Shown here piece by piece: positions 16,619 through 26,240 of a stretch of DNA of 64,000 nucleotides. Origin of the DNA: Chryseobacterium pennae (GTDB lineage Bacteria; Bacteroidota; Bacteroidia; Flavobacteriales; Weeksellaceae); the NCBI RefSeq assembly GCF_003385515.1, contig NZ_QNVT01000010.1, positions 142,024 through 206,023 of the forward strand, written 5' to 3'. Below the pieces are notes generated by a model. The model ran no database searches, was not told where the DNA came from, and was given only the letters and a program-made list of their open reading frames with translations. Numbering within the stretch: the stretch's first letter is position 1; every line of letters starts with the position of its first letter. The translations under genes and the position numbers were made by a program.

Positions 16619-16731
16619 AATCAGAATATGTAACTGTTAAAAACGTGATAAATATAGTTATTTTTTACAAAATGTGAATTAAATATTGGAATGTTTTAAA
16701 TTTTATTTAGAAATAAAAACTTTTAATCTAA

Positions 16732-18954
16732 TTATAAATCCTGATTTTCTTCTTTTTTTTCTTTTGTATCGACCATATTTTTGATGATATTCTTAAAGCG
16801 CTGAAAAGTAAAGGAACTTAACAGCAGAATAATCCCAAGAGCAATAAACGCGCTGATTCTTGAAATATTATCCATTTGCCATACATCATAGGCGTATAGC
16901 TTCAATACCATTATACCAATAAGAGTAAAACCGATCTTATTGTATTCCTGAATATTTCTTTTTAATCCCATATAAATAAAAATACTGGCAAGTATCGTCC
17001 AGATGATTGGAAGATAAAGAATGTTAAAATGATTTTTTACAGCATATGAATCGGCAATATCCTTAGAGACTGTCAATACATATAGATGATGAAGCTCACA
17101 GCTAACCGAAATAATGAGTGTGAGGGCAATAAACCAATATGATATTTTCGATTGATGGAATCCTGTAGCGGGAACAATTTTTAAGCATACATATATAAAA
17201 GGTATCCATTGAAGCAGATGCCATAAATAAAATCCACTCTGAAGTTCTTTTGAAAGGATATCTTTCACAACTGATGAGGTGGAAGCAGAAATGTTAATTA
17301 TAATAAGGAAAAAGAACAGATAGATCAGTGCGGTCTGAAAATCATTGGGAATATTAAGTTTATTTCTGAAAACTAATAGGATGAAAATATAACAGATACT
17401 GTATAGTAATCCTACACTGCTTATTACCGCCAAAGACATGTGACTGATATGATAAATAATTTCCAGAAGGAATGCAGTATAAATAACTCCATAACTTGCT
17501 ATTGTAATAAGGTCTTCAAAAAAGGTATTGGCTTCTGTTTCTTTCCGGTTGTTTTTCAGTAAATATAAATTAATACCAGTTGAAACGATGGTCACTAGGC
17601 TGGTTAAAAATACAGGATTGAATATAATGGCGAGATTGTCTGTATTGAAATATTCACACCACGTAATAATCTGTGCAAAAATAACCATTGGGAAAAGAAC
17701 ATGAAAACATGTTTTAAATATTGTATGACCGGTTTTTTTCCATATGAATAGGAGTAAAGTAGCTTCTATAGCCCAGACACTTGTGATAAGATGTGCTTTA
17801 AACTGTAAAGCAACTGCTATTGTAATGAGGCTGATTGTTATCCCGGCAAAAACAGAAAAAGAAGTGCCAAAATTCCTTTTTCCATATTCTCTTAAGAAAA
17901 GGATTGCATTTACCACAGCAAAAATGAGTGGGAAGATGATGACAGGTTCGTATTGTAATTCATTGAAAATATATGTTAGTCCTATAATGCTTGAGCCGTT
18001 AACCAGAGCAAGCATTAAAATATCAGGAACAGAAAGTTCACTTTTCCTGAAATAATTGTGAAGGGCAAAAATGTAAAAAATAATATAACTGATGAGGTAG
18101 AAAGTAATGCTTAACAGTTGAGGCAAGTCAGCAGTCCAGTAAAAAAGATAGAGGCTGGTGAAAATATAAGCTGTCCATCCCACACTTTTCCAGTGCTGAA
18201 GAAAAGCGGCTGCAAGCATTCCAAGGTTTAATAAACTGAGGTAGGTGAAGAGAAACAGATAATTGCTTTCTCCTGTACTGATCATGAGAGGAGCGGCAAA
18301 ACCGCCTATTAATGAAAAGATGATCAGAACCTCACTTCTGTAATAGTAGGATAGAATGATAGAAACGGCGGTAATCACCGAAGTGATGATAAAGGCCATA
18401 TTCTGACTGAAAAGATGATATTCCCGAAAGGCGATAGTGGTTGTAAAATACAGGACGGCAATTCCGCCTCCGGTAATAATAGAGGCAAATGTTTTGTAGT
18501 TTTTTCTAAGGAAATGCCCTAGAACTATGATTCCGCCTCCGATGCAAAGGCCAATTCCTGCTCTTGCAGTTTCTCCGATCCAGTTTTTATCAATGGCATA
18601 TTTTACAAAATAACCAATTCCGAGAACGAGGGTGAAAATACCAATAACGGTAAGAATATTCTGCTTTAAAAATTCAAATACAGGATGTAACCAATCTTTT
18701 TGAATTACCGGAGGTTGTTCTGTGTTTTCATCAGGAATGACAGCTTCTCTGTGAGATTCGACTGGTATTTGTGATTCAATAATGGTGTCTTCGATATGGG
18801 AAATCCCCTGACTGGTCTCAGGTTGTAGTATTTTTTTATTGATTTTTGAACTAAGGTCTGATACCTCTTTTTCAAGTTTCCGGATTTTAGTATTCAGGTT
18901 GTTGAAAATAATGGCAATTACTACAATAAGGATAACCGCAATATACTCATTCAT
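16732..18954 (-). CDS. DUF2339 domain multi-pass membrane protein
   Basis: A 740-residue protein. One N-terminal membrane helix (about 4-19) is followed by a short coiled-coil-like segment (NLNTKIRKLEKEVSDLSSKI), an acidic linker, and then some twenty or more hydrophobic segments to the C-terminus, ending in a Lys/Glu-rich tail. The layout, the segment RAGIGLCIGGGIIVLGHFLRK and the FITGGGIAVLY-type glycine stretch match DUF2339 (PF10101). The function of this family is unknown; it resembles large inner-membrane proteins of possible transport or envelope roles. Stands alone between hairpins. Confidence 0.82.
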   Translation of the reverse strand: MNEYIAVILIVVIAIIFNNLNTKIRKLEKEVSDLSSKINKKILQPETSQGISHIEDTIIESQIPVESHREAVIPDENTEQPPVIQKDWLHPVFEFLKQNILTVIGIFTLVLGIGYFVKYAIDKNWIGETARAGIGLCIGGGIIVLGHFLRKNYKTFASIITGGGIAVLYFTTTIAFREYHLFSQNMAFIITSVITAVSIILSYYYRSEVLIIFSLIGGFAAPLMISTGESNYLFLFTYLSLLNLGMLAAAFLQHWKSVGWTAYIFTSLYLFYWTADLPQLLSITFYLISYIIFYIFALHNYFRKSELSVPDILMLALVNGSSIIGLTYIFNELQYEPVIIFPLIFAVVNAILFLREYGKRNFGTSFSVFAGITISLITIAVALQFKAHLITSVWAIEATLLLFIWKKTGHTIFKTCFHVLFPMVIFAQIITWCEYFNTDNLAIIFNPVFLTSLVTIVSTGINLYLLKNNRKETEANTFFEDLITIASYGVIYTAFLLEIIYHISHMSLAVISSVGLLYSICYIFILLVFRNKLNIPNDFQTALIYLFFFLIIINISASTSSVVKDILSKELQSGFYLWHLLQWIPFIYVCLKIVPATGFHQSKISYWFIALTLIISVSCELHHLYVLTVSKDIADSYAVKNHFNILYLPIIWTILASIFIYMGLKRNIQEYNKIGFTLIGIMVLKLYAYDVWQMDNISRISAFIALGIILLLSSFTFQRFKNIIKNMVDTKEKKEENQDL

Positions 18955-18997
18955 TATATAGTTTTTATCAAATATAAAGAATTTTAAAATGGTGTTT

Positions 18998-19033
18998 AAA
19001 AATTAACCCACCGCAATAGAGGCGATGGGCTAA
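18998..19033 (-). terminator. intrinsic terminator of the C1q-like gene
   Basis: On the minus strand TTAGCCCATCGCC pairs with GCGGTGGGTTAA (wobbles allowed) and is followed by five T residues. Confidence 0.75.
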
Positions 19034-19062
19034 CGGTATAGATAACTAACAATATGTTTATA

Positions 19063-19770
19063 TTAATTGGATACTTTGTAAATATAGAATGAAGCAACAC
19101 TGGAACCTGCAATTGATAGATCTAAAACATTGTTTCCTGTGAGACCGAAGCTGATTTTGTCTCCATTTTGGAAGGAGTATAGTGAATTGATACTGGCGTC
19201 AGACATGGTTAACTTGGCTACAAGTAAATCAAGACCTGAAAATGGACGGGTGTCAATAATTGTGCCTACACCATTTCTGGTTCTTGCGATCCCGATGCCA
19301 TAACCGTTTACAAGAAGATTTGCTTGTAATCCGGTTCCGTAACGGAATGAATATCCTACCATGTAAACTCCTGTAGATGGAACGATGAAAGAGCCGTCTG
19401 AATCGGAAAACATACTTGCGGATCCTATTGTTCTTTCAACTGCTTGGAAATTAACAGGTTTGAAATCTGCTGGAAAAAGAGTAACGTTTACAAGGCTAAT
19501 GCCAGTTATTTTTTTAGCCGCAAACATTCCTGAATTGACATTAGAAGCTCCTATTAACAATTGTGGATCCATGGCAAATACTTCTGTGCCTGCATTATCC
19601 TGAACTAAAAGCTGGTATCCGGGTACTGTAGTAGCGGTTGGTGTATTTCGAACTCTCATATTTCCATTAATATCTAATGTTGCCGTTGGGGTTGTGGTAT
19701 TAATTCCTACTTGTGAAAATAATGGCAGTGCTGCACATGCCAGTATTAGGCTGTAAAGTTTAGTTTTCAT
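19063..19770 (-). CDS. exported C1q/TNF-like domain protein
   Basis: About 235 residues with a signal peptide (MKTKLYSLILACAALPLFS). The mature start QVGINTTTPTATLDINGN is a Bacteroidota hallmark shared by many surface or phage-tail-like proteins. The C-terminal half (from about residue 95, FAAKKITGISLVNVTLFPAD onward, with PSTGVYMVGYSFRYGTG) looks like a C1q/TNF-type jelly roll. The function is unknown; adhesion or matrix binding are guesses. The ATG at 19770 is preferred over a TTG two codons upstream. A TATCTTTG element lies at 19804-19797 on the minus strand. Confidence 0.7.
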   Translation of the reverse strand: MKTKLYSLILACAALPLFSQVGINTTTPTATLDINGNMRVRNTPTATTVPGYQLLVQDNAGTEVFAMDPQLLIGASNVNSGMFAAKKITGISLVNVTLFPADFKPVNFQAVERTIGSASMFSDSDGSFIVPSTGVYMVGYSFRYGTGLQANLLVNGYGIGIARTRNGVGTIIDTRPFSGLDLLVAKLTMSDASINSLYSFQNGDKISFGLTGNNVLDLSIAGSSVASFYIYKVSN

Positions 19771-20123
19771 GATCAAGATTTTTACTTAGTTGCAAACAAA
19801 GATACAATAAATATACATTTTATATTATGAAATTTTCATTATTAATATAAATATGATGTAATATATTTAAACGTATGTTTGTGTTTTAGAATATATTATT
19901 ACATATTTTAATTACGGGTTGTTTTTATTTTATTTATTTAAGTGAGTGTTTGTGAGGGGTTTGAAAAAATAAATTATCCCTGTTGTGTGGGTTGTTATTT
20001 TGATTTATAAGGTGCTGGTCAGGCATTTATTAATAAATCACATTACTTTTTTGGTTGTTACGATATAAAAAAAACACTGTTACTTTAACAGTGTTTTTTT
20101 ATTAGGGATATGTTGGCTTATTT
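19771..20123. other. AT-rich intergenic region
   Basis: Holds the promoter side of the C1q-like gene (TATCTTTG at 19804-19797, minus) and the pheA terminator at 20067-20100. No open frame or repeat of note in the rest. Confidence 0.5.
20067..20100 (-). terminator. intrinsic terminator of pheA
   Basis: Stem AACACTGTT / AACAGTGTT with a 5-base loop flanked by A and T runs on both sides; lies 24 bases beyond the pheA stop codon. Confidence 0.88.
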
Positions 20124-20972
20124 TTAACTTTCCAAAAGGAATTCTTTATAATTTCCAAGAAAATCCACATCAGCGTTGATGGATTCAAGTTCTTTCAGGG
20201 CATTTCCGTGTAGCACATCCTTCCATGAGCCTTCTACATTAATGAAGAAGAAATAATTTCCCAATCCTGTTTTTAATGTTCTGGATTCAATTTTGCTGAG
20301 GTTCATCTTTCGCCATGCAAAAACAGACAGCACCTGATGTAGGCCTCCAGGATGATCTTCAGGTAGGGTGATTAGCATTCCTGATTTCTCACCCAATGTT
20401 TCGAGTTGACTGTTATCATATCTGTTTTGTTGCTTTGAGATAATAATAAATCGGGTATGGTTCTGTTCAAAATCCTGAATATTACGGTTGATGATCTTTA
20501 AACCATATAAATTAGCTGCAAACTGATTGGCTACTGCTGCGATCTTCAGATCTTTATTTTCCGACACATATTTGGCAGCAGCGGCGGTAGAAGAAAAATC
20601 CTGTTTGGGAATGTCTTTGTAATGTGTATCCAAAGAATGGAAGCTCTGAGCCAATGCCTGTGGATGAGAATAAATCCTTTCTATCTCCTCAATAGAATTT
20701 TCAGGATGAATCATCAGGTGGTGAGCGATAGGCATTACAGCCTCCGCTTCAATTTTAATAGACGGTGTCTTATACAAATAATCCAGCGTCATTGATACGG
20801 TGCCTTCTATGGAATTCTCCAAAGGAACAACAGCTTTGAGTGTGTTTCCGCTTTCCACTGCACTAAAACAGTCCAGAATGCTGGCTTGTGGTAAAAGCTC
20901 ATCATCAGGAAAAAGCTGTGCGGCGGCAAGCTGAGTAAAGCTGGCATGAGGCCCCAAAAATGCAATCTTCAT
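20124..20972 (-). CDS. pheA: prephenate dehydratase
   Basis: A 282-residue monofunctional prephenate dehydratase that forms phenylpyruvate in phenylalanine synthesis. The catalytic domain (about 1-180) starts with MKIAFLGPHASFTQLAA and contains FSSTAAAAKYV and the HTRFIIIS segment with the catalytic Thr-Arg-Phe. The C-terminal ACT domain (about 195-275) has HPGGLHQVLSVFAWR (GALV-type effector site) and LSKIESRTLKTGLGNYFFF (ESRP-type site), so feedback by phenylalanine is likely. The N-terminal chorismate mutase of the enterobacterial PheA is absent. Confidence 0.95.
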   Translation of the reverse strand: MKIAFLGPHASFTQLAAAQLFPDDELLPQASILDCFSAVESGNTLKAVVPLENSIEGTVSMTLDYLYKTPSIKIEAEAVMPIAHHLMIHPENSIEEIERIYSHPQALAQSFHSLDTHYKDIPKQDFSSTAAAAKYVSENKDLKIAAVANQFAANLYGLKIINRNIQDFEQNHTRFIIISKQQNRYDNSQLETLGEKSGMLITLPEDHPGGLHQVLSVFAWRKMNLSKIESRTLKTGLGNYFFFINVEGSWKDVLHGNALKELESINADVDFLGNYKEFLLES

Positions 20973-21105
20973 AAGTAAATATATAAGGTGTTGTTGTTAT
21001 CAAAAGACAAAGGTGCGAATTATAGTTCAAAGTTCAGCGGGAGAGTTCAGGGTTTAAAGTTTAAAGTTGGTTGACTGTAGGTGTCCTGTCTCCTGTTTTC
21101 AATCT

Positions 21106-21534
21106 TTATAAGGTGTCCTCTGTGGTCTCTTTCCAATTGCCTTCAATCATCTTCATCAGGAAATCCGGACATTTGATAACTTTATTGGTTTGGGCATCTA
21201 AAAAGAAAAGGGTAGTGGAGGCCTCGGTAATTTTAATATGCTCTTCATTGTAAATTTCATATTCAAATTCAATTCTTACTCCGGGAATTTTTTTTACATA
21301 AGTGTGAATTTCTAATTTTTGATCATACAAAGCTGGGCGAATATACTTAATTTTGTAGTCTGAAACAGGCAGCCAAATTCCTTGGTTTTCAATTTCATCG
21401 TATGAAATTCCTATACTTCTGAAGAGTTCAACCCGGCCTACTTCAAAGTACTGGGCGTAGTTACCATAATATACATATTTCATAGGGTCTGTTTCTGCGT
21501 AACGTACTCTAATTGAGTGAGTTGTGTGTATCAT
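21106..21534 (-). CDS. acyl-CoA thioesterase, YbgC/FadM-type hotdog protein
   Basis: About 142 residues from the ATG at 21534 (a further ATG at 21555 would add seven). RVRYAETDPMKYVYYGNYAQY is close to the 4-hydroxybenzoyl-CoA thioesterase signature, with the catalytic aspartate in ETD and Tyr in place of the usual His of VVYH. It should hydrolyse acyl-CoA or related thioesters in the cytoplasm. It shares strand and spacing (about 130 bases) with pheA downstream; the gap holds A/T-rich direct motifs (AAGTTTAAAGTT). Confidence 0.8.
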   Translation of the reverse strand: MIHTTHSIRVRYAETDPMKYVYYGNYAQYFEVGRVELFRSIGISYDEIENQGIWLPVSDYKIKYIRPALYDQKLEIHTYVKKIPGVRIEFEYEIYNEEHIKITEASTTLFFLDAQTNKVIKCPDFLMKMIEGNWKETTEDTL

Positions 21535-21670
21535 TTTAGGTCTTAAATTATACATACAAATATATTTTTAAATAATCAATACCTGCAATATTTTTTTTTA
21601 AAAAGAAAATATTGGACCTTTGTCTCCCTTCTAAAAACAGTACAAACAAAAGAATAATCAGGGCATAAAA

Positions 21671-23125
21671 ATGGATGACAATTTAATGATGATATGGCAG
21701 AAATGCCTTCAGTTTATGCGCGATAACCTGAACGCAGCTGAAGATAATTCTGACCTGAAAAAACTTGAGAAATCTTTCGATATGTTATTTGATAAGGTAC
21801 AGCCACTTTCATTAGTGTCTAATAACCTTACACTTATCGTACCGAGCGATTTTTACAAGGAATATATTGAGGACAATTACCTGTCCTTACTTTCTGCTGC
21901 CCTGAAGAAAAATGTAGGAAAAGGAGTGAAGTTATGGTATTCTGTAATGGAAAACAGGCCAAAAGGTGAAGAAAAACCGGTTACCATGAACATGAAGGGA
22001 CAAAGTGTTCCTACTCCAAAAACACAGGAAACAATGCCACAAGGATTCTCAGCTAATATTGTAAACCCTTTTGTGGTCCCTGGAATTAGAAAAGTAAATA
22101 TTGATTCTAATCTGAAACCAGACTATTCTTTTGATAGTTATGTAGAAGGAGAAAGTAATAAATTTGCAGCTACCGTAGCAAGATCTATTGCTAAAAGACC
22201 TGGAGCTACAGCATTCAACCCATTATTCTTATACGGAGGATACGGAGTAGGAAAAACCCACTTAGGTCAGGCTGTTGGTCTTGAAGTAAAGAATCAGTTT
22301 CCAGACAAGGTAGTTCTTTATTTATCTTCAGAAAAATTCATCCAGCAGTTTATTTCAGCTGCTAAAGCACATAAGCAAACAGAATTTGCAAACTTCTATC
22401 AAATGGTAGATGTACTGATTATTGATGATATTCAGTTCTTATCAGGAAAATCAGCAACACAGGATAGCTTCTTCCACATTTTCGATCACCTGCATCAAAA
22501 TGGAAAGCAGATTATCCTTACTTCAGATAAAGCACCGGCAGATATTATGGATATTCAGGACAGGATTGTTTCCCGTTTCAAATGGGGACTTTCTGCAGAG
22601 ATCAAATCTCCGGATTTATCTACAAGAAGACAGATTATTGAAGATAAGCTAAGCAGAGACGGAATCGTTCTTCCTGGAGATATGCTGGATTTCCTTGCTG
22701 TTGAAACGAAAACAAACGTAAGAGAATTAATTGGGGTTATCAATTCGGTAATTGCATATTCTACAGTATATAAGAGAGATCTAAGTCTTGAATTGTTAAA
22801 GGAAACCATCAACAGAATTGCAGCCAACCAAAAGAAGGTGATCAATATTCCTTATATTCAGGAAGTGGTATGTGACTATTTTGGAATCAAAAAAGAGCAG
22901 CTTCTATCCAAAACGAGAAAAAGAGAAATCGCATTACCAAGACAATTGGCCATGTATTTCTCAAAAGAGTTTACCAACTCCACATTCACTAAAATTGGAG
23001 AAGAAATGGGCGGAAAAGACCACTCTACAGTAATGTATGCATGTGATACTATCAAGGACGTTTCGAAAATTGATAAAGAAATTAAGAAATACGTTAAGGA
23101 TCTTACCGAAAGAATTAAGCAGTAA
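21671..23125 (+). CDS. dnaA: chromosomal replication initiator protein DnaA
   Basis: A 484-residue DnaA. Domain I (about 1-90) is followed by a low-complexity linker; the AAA+ domain carries Walker A GGYGVGKT (residues 189-196), Walker B LIIDDIQFL and the sensor segment SRFKWGLSAEI; domain IV ends with the DnaA-box-binding signature GGKDHSTVMYACDTIK. It binds DnaA boxes and opens the origin. The upstream 115 bases contain no TTATCCACA-type box, so the origin is not obviously here. A strong terminator follows, so the next gene has its own promoter. Confidence 0.98.
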   Translation: MDDNLMMIWQKCLQFMRDNLNAAEDNSDLKKLEKSFDMLFDKVQPLSLVSNNLTLIVPSDFYKEYIEDNYLSLLSAALKKNVGKGVKLWYSVMENRPKGEEKPVTMNMKGQSVPTPKTQETMPQGFSANIVNPFVVPGIRKVNIDSNLKPDYSFDSYVEGESNKFAATVARSIAKRPGATAFNPLFLYGGYGVGKTHLGQAVGLEVKNQFPDKVVLYLSSEKFIQQFISAAKAHKQTEFANFYQMVDVLIIDDIQFLSGKSATQDSFFHIFDHLHQNGKQIILTSDKAPADIMDIQDRIVSRFKWGLSAEIKSPDLSTRRQIIEDKLSRDGIVLPGDMLDFLAVETKTNVRELIGVINSVIAYSTVYKRDLSLELLKETINRIAANQKKVINIPYIQEVVCDYFGIKKEQLLSKTRKREIALPRQLAMYFSKEFTNSTFTKIGEEMGGKDHSTVMYACDTIKDVSKIDKEIKKYVKDLTERIKQ

Positions 23126-23149
23126 GATGATCTTAATCTAAAATATTTA

Positions 23150-23181
23150 AAAATGAAGAATAGTTTTATTCTTCATTTTTT
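23150..23181 (+). terminator. intrinsic terminator of dnaA
   Basis: Perfect stem AAAATGAAGAATA / TATTCTTCATTTT with a 4-base loop followed by further T residues. Confidence 0.9.
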
Positions 23182-23240
23182 ATTTAGTTTTGTTACAGCA
23201 ATACATTTTGATTGCCATTTAATTTATTAAATATCAGACT

Positions 23241-23693
23241 ATGAAAATCCTGATGGTTTGCCTCGGAAATATTTGCAGAAGCCCTTTGGCAGAAGGAATT
23301 ATGAAAACAAAAGTGCCGGAAAATTTTGTGGTAGACTCTGCCGGAACCATTGCTATGCATGAAGGGGAACATCCGGATAAAAGAGCCATTAAAACAGCAG
23401 CTAATCATCATATTGATATTTCCAGACAGAGATCAAGGCCTATTACCAGAGCAGATTATGAAACTTTTGATAAGATCTACTGTATGGATATAGATGTGTT
23501 TGAAGATGTTGTTTCCAAAGCTAAAAATGAAGAAGAACGCCAGAAAATATCATTGTTTCTGAAGGTATTGGGAGATCGCGAAAATGCTGAGGTTCCGGAT
23601 CCGTATTGGGGAGATTTGAAAGATTTTGAAAATGTTTTCCAGCTTTTGGAAAAGGGATGTGATGCTATCAGAAAGCAAATCCTAATAACATAA
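23241..23693 (+). CDS. low-molecular-weight protein tyrosine phosphatase
   Basis: A 150-residue LMW-PTP. The P-loop CLGNICRS at residues 7-14 has nucleophile C7 and R13 (C-X5-R-S form), and DPYWGD near the C-terminus supplies the general-acid aspartate. It hydrolyses phosphotyrosine; in bacteria it is often partnered with a BY-kinase in exopolysaccharide control, but no kinase is near. A TAGTTTTG element lies at 23185-23192. It begins a run of closely spaced plus-strand genes (the next starts two bases after its stop). Confidence 0.93.
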   Translation: MKILMVCLGNICRSPLAEGIMKTKVPENFVVDSAGTIAMHEGEHPDKRAIKTAANHHIDISRQRSRPITRADYETFDKIYCMDIDVFEDVVSKAKNEEERQKISLFLKVLGDRENAEVPDPYWGDLKDFENVFQLLEKGCDAIRKQILIT

Positions 23694-23695
23694 CC

Positions 23696-24196
23696 ATGAA
23701 AAAACTGCTATTACTACTCATCGTAAGCTTTAATTTCTCTTTTGCTCAGACCAAAGATGAAACAGAAATCCTTAAAGTAATGAATGACTTTATGGAAAGT
23801 ATTAAAACAAGAAATGAACCCAGATATCTGTCTCTATTCCAGGAACCAGTGCTCTGGACAGGAATTTATAAAGACAGAACACAGGCTAAACGTCTGGAGA
23901 AAAATCCCAAGGCAGAATATTATTTTGCCGATGATTATAAAACTTTCATCAAAGGCTTTAAAGATGATAAATCTGAAGAAAAATTTGACAATATTAAAAT
24001 CGTTGAGGATGGAGGAGTAGCTTCTGCCAATTTCGATTACAGTTTTTGGTATGACGGAAAAATGGAAAACTGGGGAAAAGAAATCTGGACACTGATGAAA
24101 ATCAACGGAATCTGGAAAATAACCTCTGTAACCTTTTCTATGGACCTTGCGAAATACTTCCCACAACCATCATTAAACGAAAGAACTAAAAAATAA
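23696..24196 (+). CDS. exported NTF2-like (SnoaL/DUF4440-type) protein
   Basis: A 166-residue protein with a signal peptide (MKKLLLLLIVSFNFSFAQ). The mature sequence has the NTF2-like layout: an N-terminal helix with EILKVMNDFMESIKTRN, a central sheet, and a late MKINGIWKITSVTFSM strand, the usual last strand of this fold. A catalytic function is not assured; many members are binding proteins. It shares the run of genes with the phosphatase and the RsmI-like gene. A similar exported NTF2-like protein lies at 52099. Confidence 0.75.
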   Translation: MKKLLLLLIVSFNFSFAQTKDETEILKVMNDFMESIKTRNEPRYLSLFQEPVLWTGIYKDRTQAKRLEKNPKAEYYFADDYKTFIKGFKDDKSEEKFDNIKIVEDGGVASANFDYSFWYDGKMENWGKEIWTLMKINGIWKITSVTFSMDLAKYFPQPSLNERTKK

Positions 24197-24200
24197 AACA

Positions 24201-24899
24201 ATGCTTTTTTTACTCCCTGCTTACTTATCAGAAAATACTTCAATCACTCATTTTGCACCTGTTATTAAGGAATATATCATGCAAACCGATTACTTCTTTG
24301 TGGAAAATGAGAAAACGGCCAGAAAGGTCGTTAAATTCTTTGCTCCTGAAAAGAAACAGGCAGATTTGAAGCTGTTTTTATTGGATAAGTATACAGAAAA
24401 TGCAGATATTAAAGAAGCCCAGCAGCTTATGTTGAAAGGGCAGGATTTCGGATTGCTTTCAGAAGCAGGATTACCATGTATTGCAGATCCTGGAAACCTG
24501 ATGGTAAAATGGTGCCATGAAAAGAATATCAGAGTAATCCCTATTTCAGGACCTTCATCCATTATTCTGGCTTTAATTTCCAGTGGTTTTAATGGACAGG
24601 AGTTTACGTTTAACGGATATCTTCCTATTGATAAAGGAGAAAAGAAGAAACAAATCCAACAGTTGGAAAGCCTGGTTCAGAAAACTGGTTATTCTCAGAT
24701 CTTTATGGAAACTCCTTACAGAAATAACCAGCTTATTGAAGATCTTACAAAATTCTTATCACCTAATACCAAGTTGTGTATTGCTGCCAATATTAATGAT
24801 CCGGAGCATGAATTTATTAGTACTAAAACAATAAAGGATTGGCAGAAACAAAAACCTGAACTTCATAAAGTTCCTGCTGTATTTGTACTTGGAAAATAA
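24201..24899 (+). CDS. SAM-dependent methyltransferase of the RsmI/tetrapyrrole methylase type
   Basis: A 232-residue protein of the tetrapyrrole methylase superfamily. The segments GLLSEAGLPCIADPGNLMV and VIPISGPSSIILALISSGF are diagnostic for RsmI, which 2'-O-methylates 16S rRNA C1402 using SAM. This protein is shorter than canonical RsmI (about 280) and its N-terminus (MLFLLPAYLSENTS) differs from the usual GxLYxVxTPIGN start, so it is a Bacteroidota-type paralogue and its target is not certain. It is four bases after the preceding stop and five before the next start codon. Confidence 0.8.
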   Translation: MLFLLPAYLSENTSITHFAPVIKEYIMQTDYFFVENEKTARKVVKFFAPEKKQADLKLFLLDKYTENADIKEAQQLMLKGQDFGLLSEAGLPCIADPGNLMVKWCHEKNIRVIPISGPSSIILALISSGFNGQEFTFNGYLPIDKGEKKKQIQQLESLVQKTGYSQIFMETPYRNNQLIEDLTKFLSPNTKLCIAANINDPEHEFISTKTIKDWQKQKPELHKVPAVFVLGK

Positions 24900-24904
24900 A
24901 AAAA

Positions 24905-25162
24905 ATGATGAAGAATAACCCATTTCTTACTGTTTTTCTATTATTTGGTATTCAGGTATTGCTTATCAAATACCTGGATTATCTGGATCTTGAGATGGGA
25001 CAAGGTTTATATCTTGCTTTTGTTTGTTTTTGTATTCCCACCATCTCTATCATTCTTAATTGGTTTACCGGAGAGTCCAGATATAAAAAATCATTCAGGT
25101 ATTTTACTTTTTTTATGGTAATAGCTTCCCTCTTGGCATTTGTAGCATTGTCATATTTATAG
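24905..25162 (+). CDS. small three-helix membrane protein
   Basis: An 85-residue protein with three hydrophobic segments (about 8-22, 32-51, 65-84), separated by short charged loops; Lys and Arg cluster between helices 2 and 3 (GESRYKKSFRY). Not recognised. It starts a few bases after the RsmI-like gene, so is likely co-transcribed and translated. Confidence 0.6.
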   Translation: MMKNNPFLTVFLLFGIQVLLIKYLDYLDLEMGQGLYLAFVCFCIPTISIILNWFTGESRYKKSFRYFTFFMVIASLLAFVALSYL

Positions 25163-25194
25163 GGGTTTTAGGAAGAGTTTATCAACATTAAAGT

Positions 25195-26211
25195 ATGAAA
25201 AAAACGACTATAGATTATCTTAATTTTGGGTTGGCAGGCATTTTTATTGGAATGCTTATTCTCTATGGAGTTACCTTACTTCAAAAAAAGGAATTTGATA
25301 GATTAAACTGGTCGGCAAAAATCATCGGTATAAAGCCTGAGTCGGTAGATGAAAAACCAGGAATGCTGAAGATTCTTGATGCTGTTTTCATCAATAGTTT
25401 TAATAAGTATGTAACCAAATTAGATGATGTTTCTCCTCTGTTGATTTTTTCCCACGAAGAATCAGATTCTGGCTCTTTTCGGACCCAAAATGATCTCTTA
25501 CCTGATTCCTTATCTGTTAAATATTTTTCTTTTGAAGATAAAAAGTTTTATCATTTAAACGCAAAGCTTTCTTTGGAAAAAATGTATAATTGTTTAGAAG
25601 ATAAAGATTTAGAGGCTAACTTGAAGATAGAGATTCATCCGGGTGGAAAGATTTCTTTGAAGGTTGAACAGCCGGAATCTGAAAATTTCGGAACAAAATT
25701 AATACATAATTTTCAGGCCAAGGAAATTCCAGGAACATTAAAAATGCTGGTTGATGGTTCAGATCGGAAAGAGTATGACTTTTCTCTGATGAAGGGGTTG
25801 TCCGATTATTCGGATATTCTTACTCAAAAATATCTATGGGAAGTAAAAATTGAAACTGAAGGTTCTGAGGATATTTTAAACACTTCAGCATATAACTTTT
25901 ATGGTAAATCAATAAGAACGGATAATGAAACTTTTGAAGATGTCCTGTTAAGAGATATTCCGGAAAGCATTGTGATTAAATGGGGAAATAAACAACATTA
26001 TGAAATTGGTTATTCTTTTGACGGTCAGGAAATTTTAGATGCTTTTAAAGATCTCGATAAGATAAAGAGTAGTGAACCTGCAGTGATAACTTTTAAGTTA
26101 TTAAAAAATTCTCTTCCAAAAGCTGAAATATCTAAAGCTGGGAAGACAATTAAGTTAAAAGATACTTACCCGAACTATCCTGCAAAAATTAATTATAGAT
26201 TGGGATGTTAA
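25195..26211 (+). CDS. membrane-anchored protein of unknown function
   Basis: A 338-residue protein with one N-terminal membrane helix (about 10-28, NFGLAGIFIGMLILYGV) and a large, mostly extracytoplasmic part rich in Lys, Asp, Glu and Ser. No repeats, cysteines are few (one in the middle, one as the final residue), and no catalytic motif is visible. It follows the small membrane protein by 32 bases and probably ends the dnaA-downstream run. The function cannot be inferred. Confidence 0.6.
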   Translation: MKKTTIDYLNFGLAGIFIGMLILYGVTLLQKKEFDRLNWSAKIIGIKPESVDEKPGMLKILDAVFINSFNKYVTKLDDVSPLLIFSHEESDSGSFRTQNDLLPDSLSVKYFSFEDKKFYHLNAKLSLEKMYNCLEDKDLEANLKIEIHPGGKISLKVEQPESENFGTKLIHNFQAKEIPGTLKMLVDGSDRKEYDFSLMKGLSDYSDILTQKYLWEVKIETEGSEDILNTSAYNFYGKSIRTDNETFEDVLLRDIPESIVIKWGNKQHYEIGYSFDGQEILDAFKDLDKIKSSEPAVITFKLLKNSLPKAEISKAGKTIKLKDTYPNYPAKINYRLGC

Positions 26212-26240
26212 ATAGAAAATTCTGGAAGATCTTTTTAGAA

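Noticed and set aside
24201..24899. Canonical rsmI
   Set aside because: The superfamily is clear, but the N-terminal signature and length differ, so the exact symbol is not assigned.
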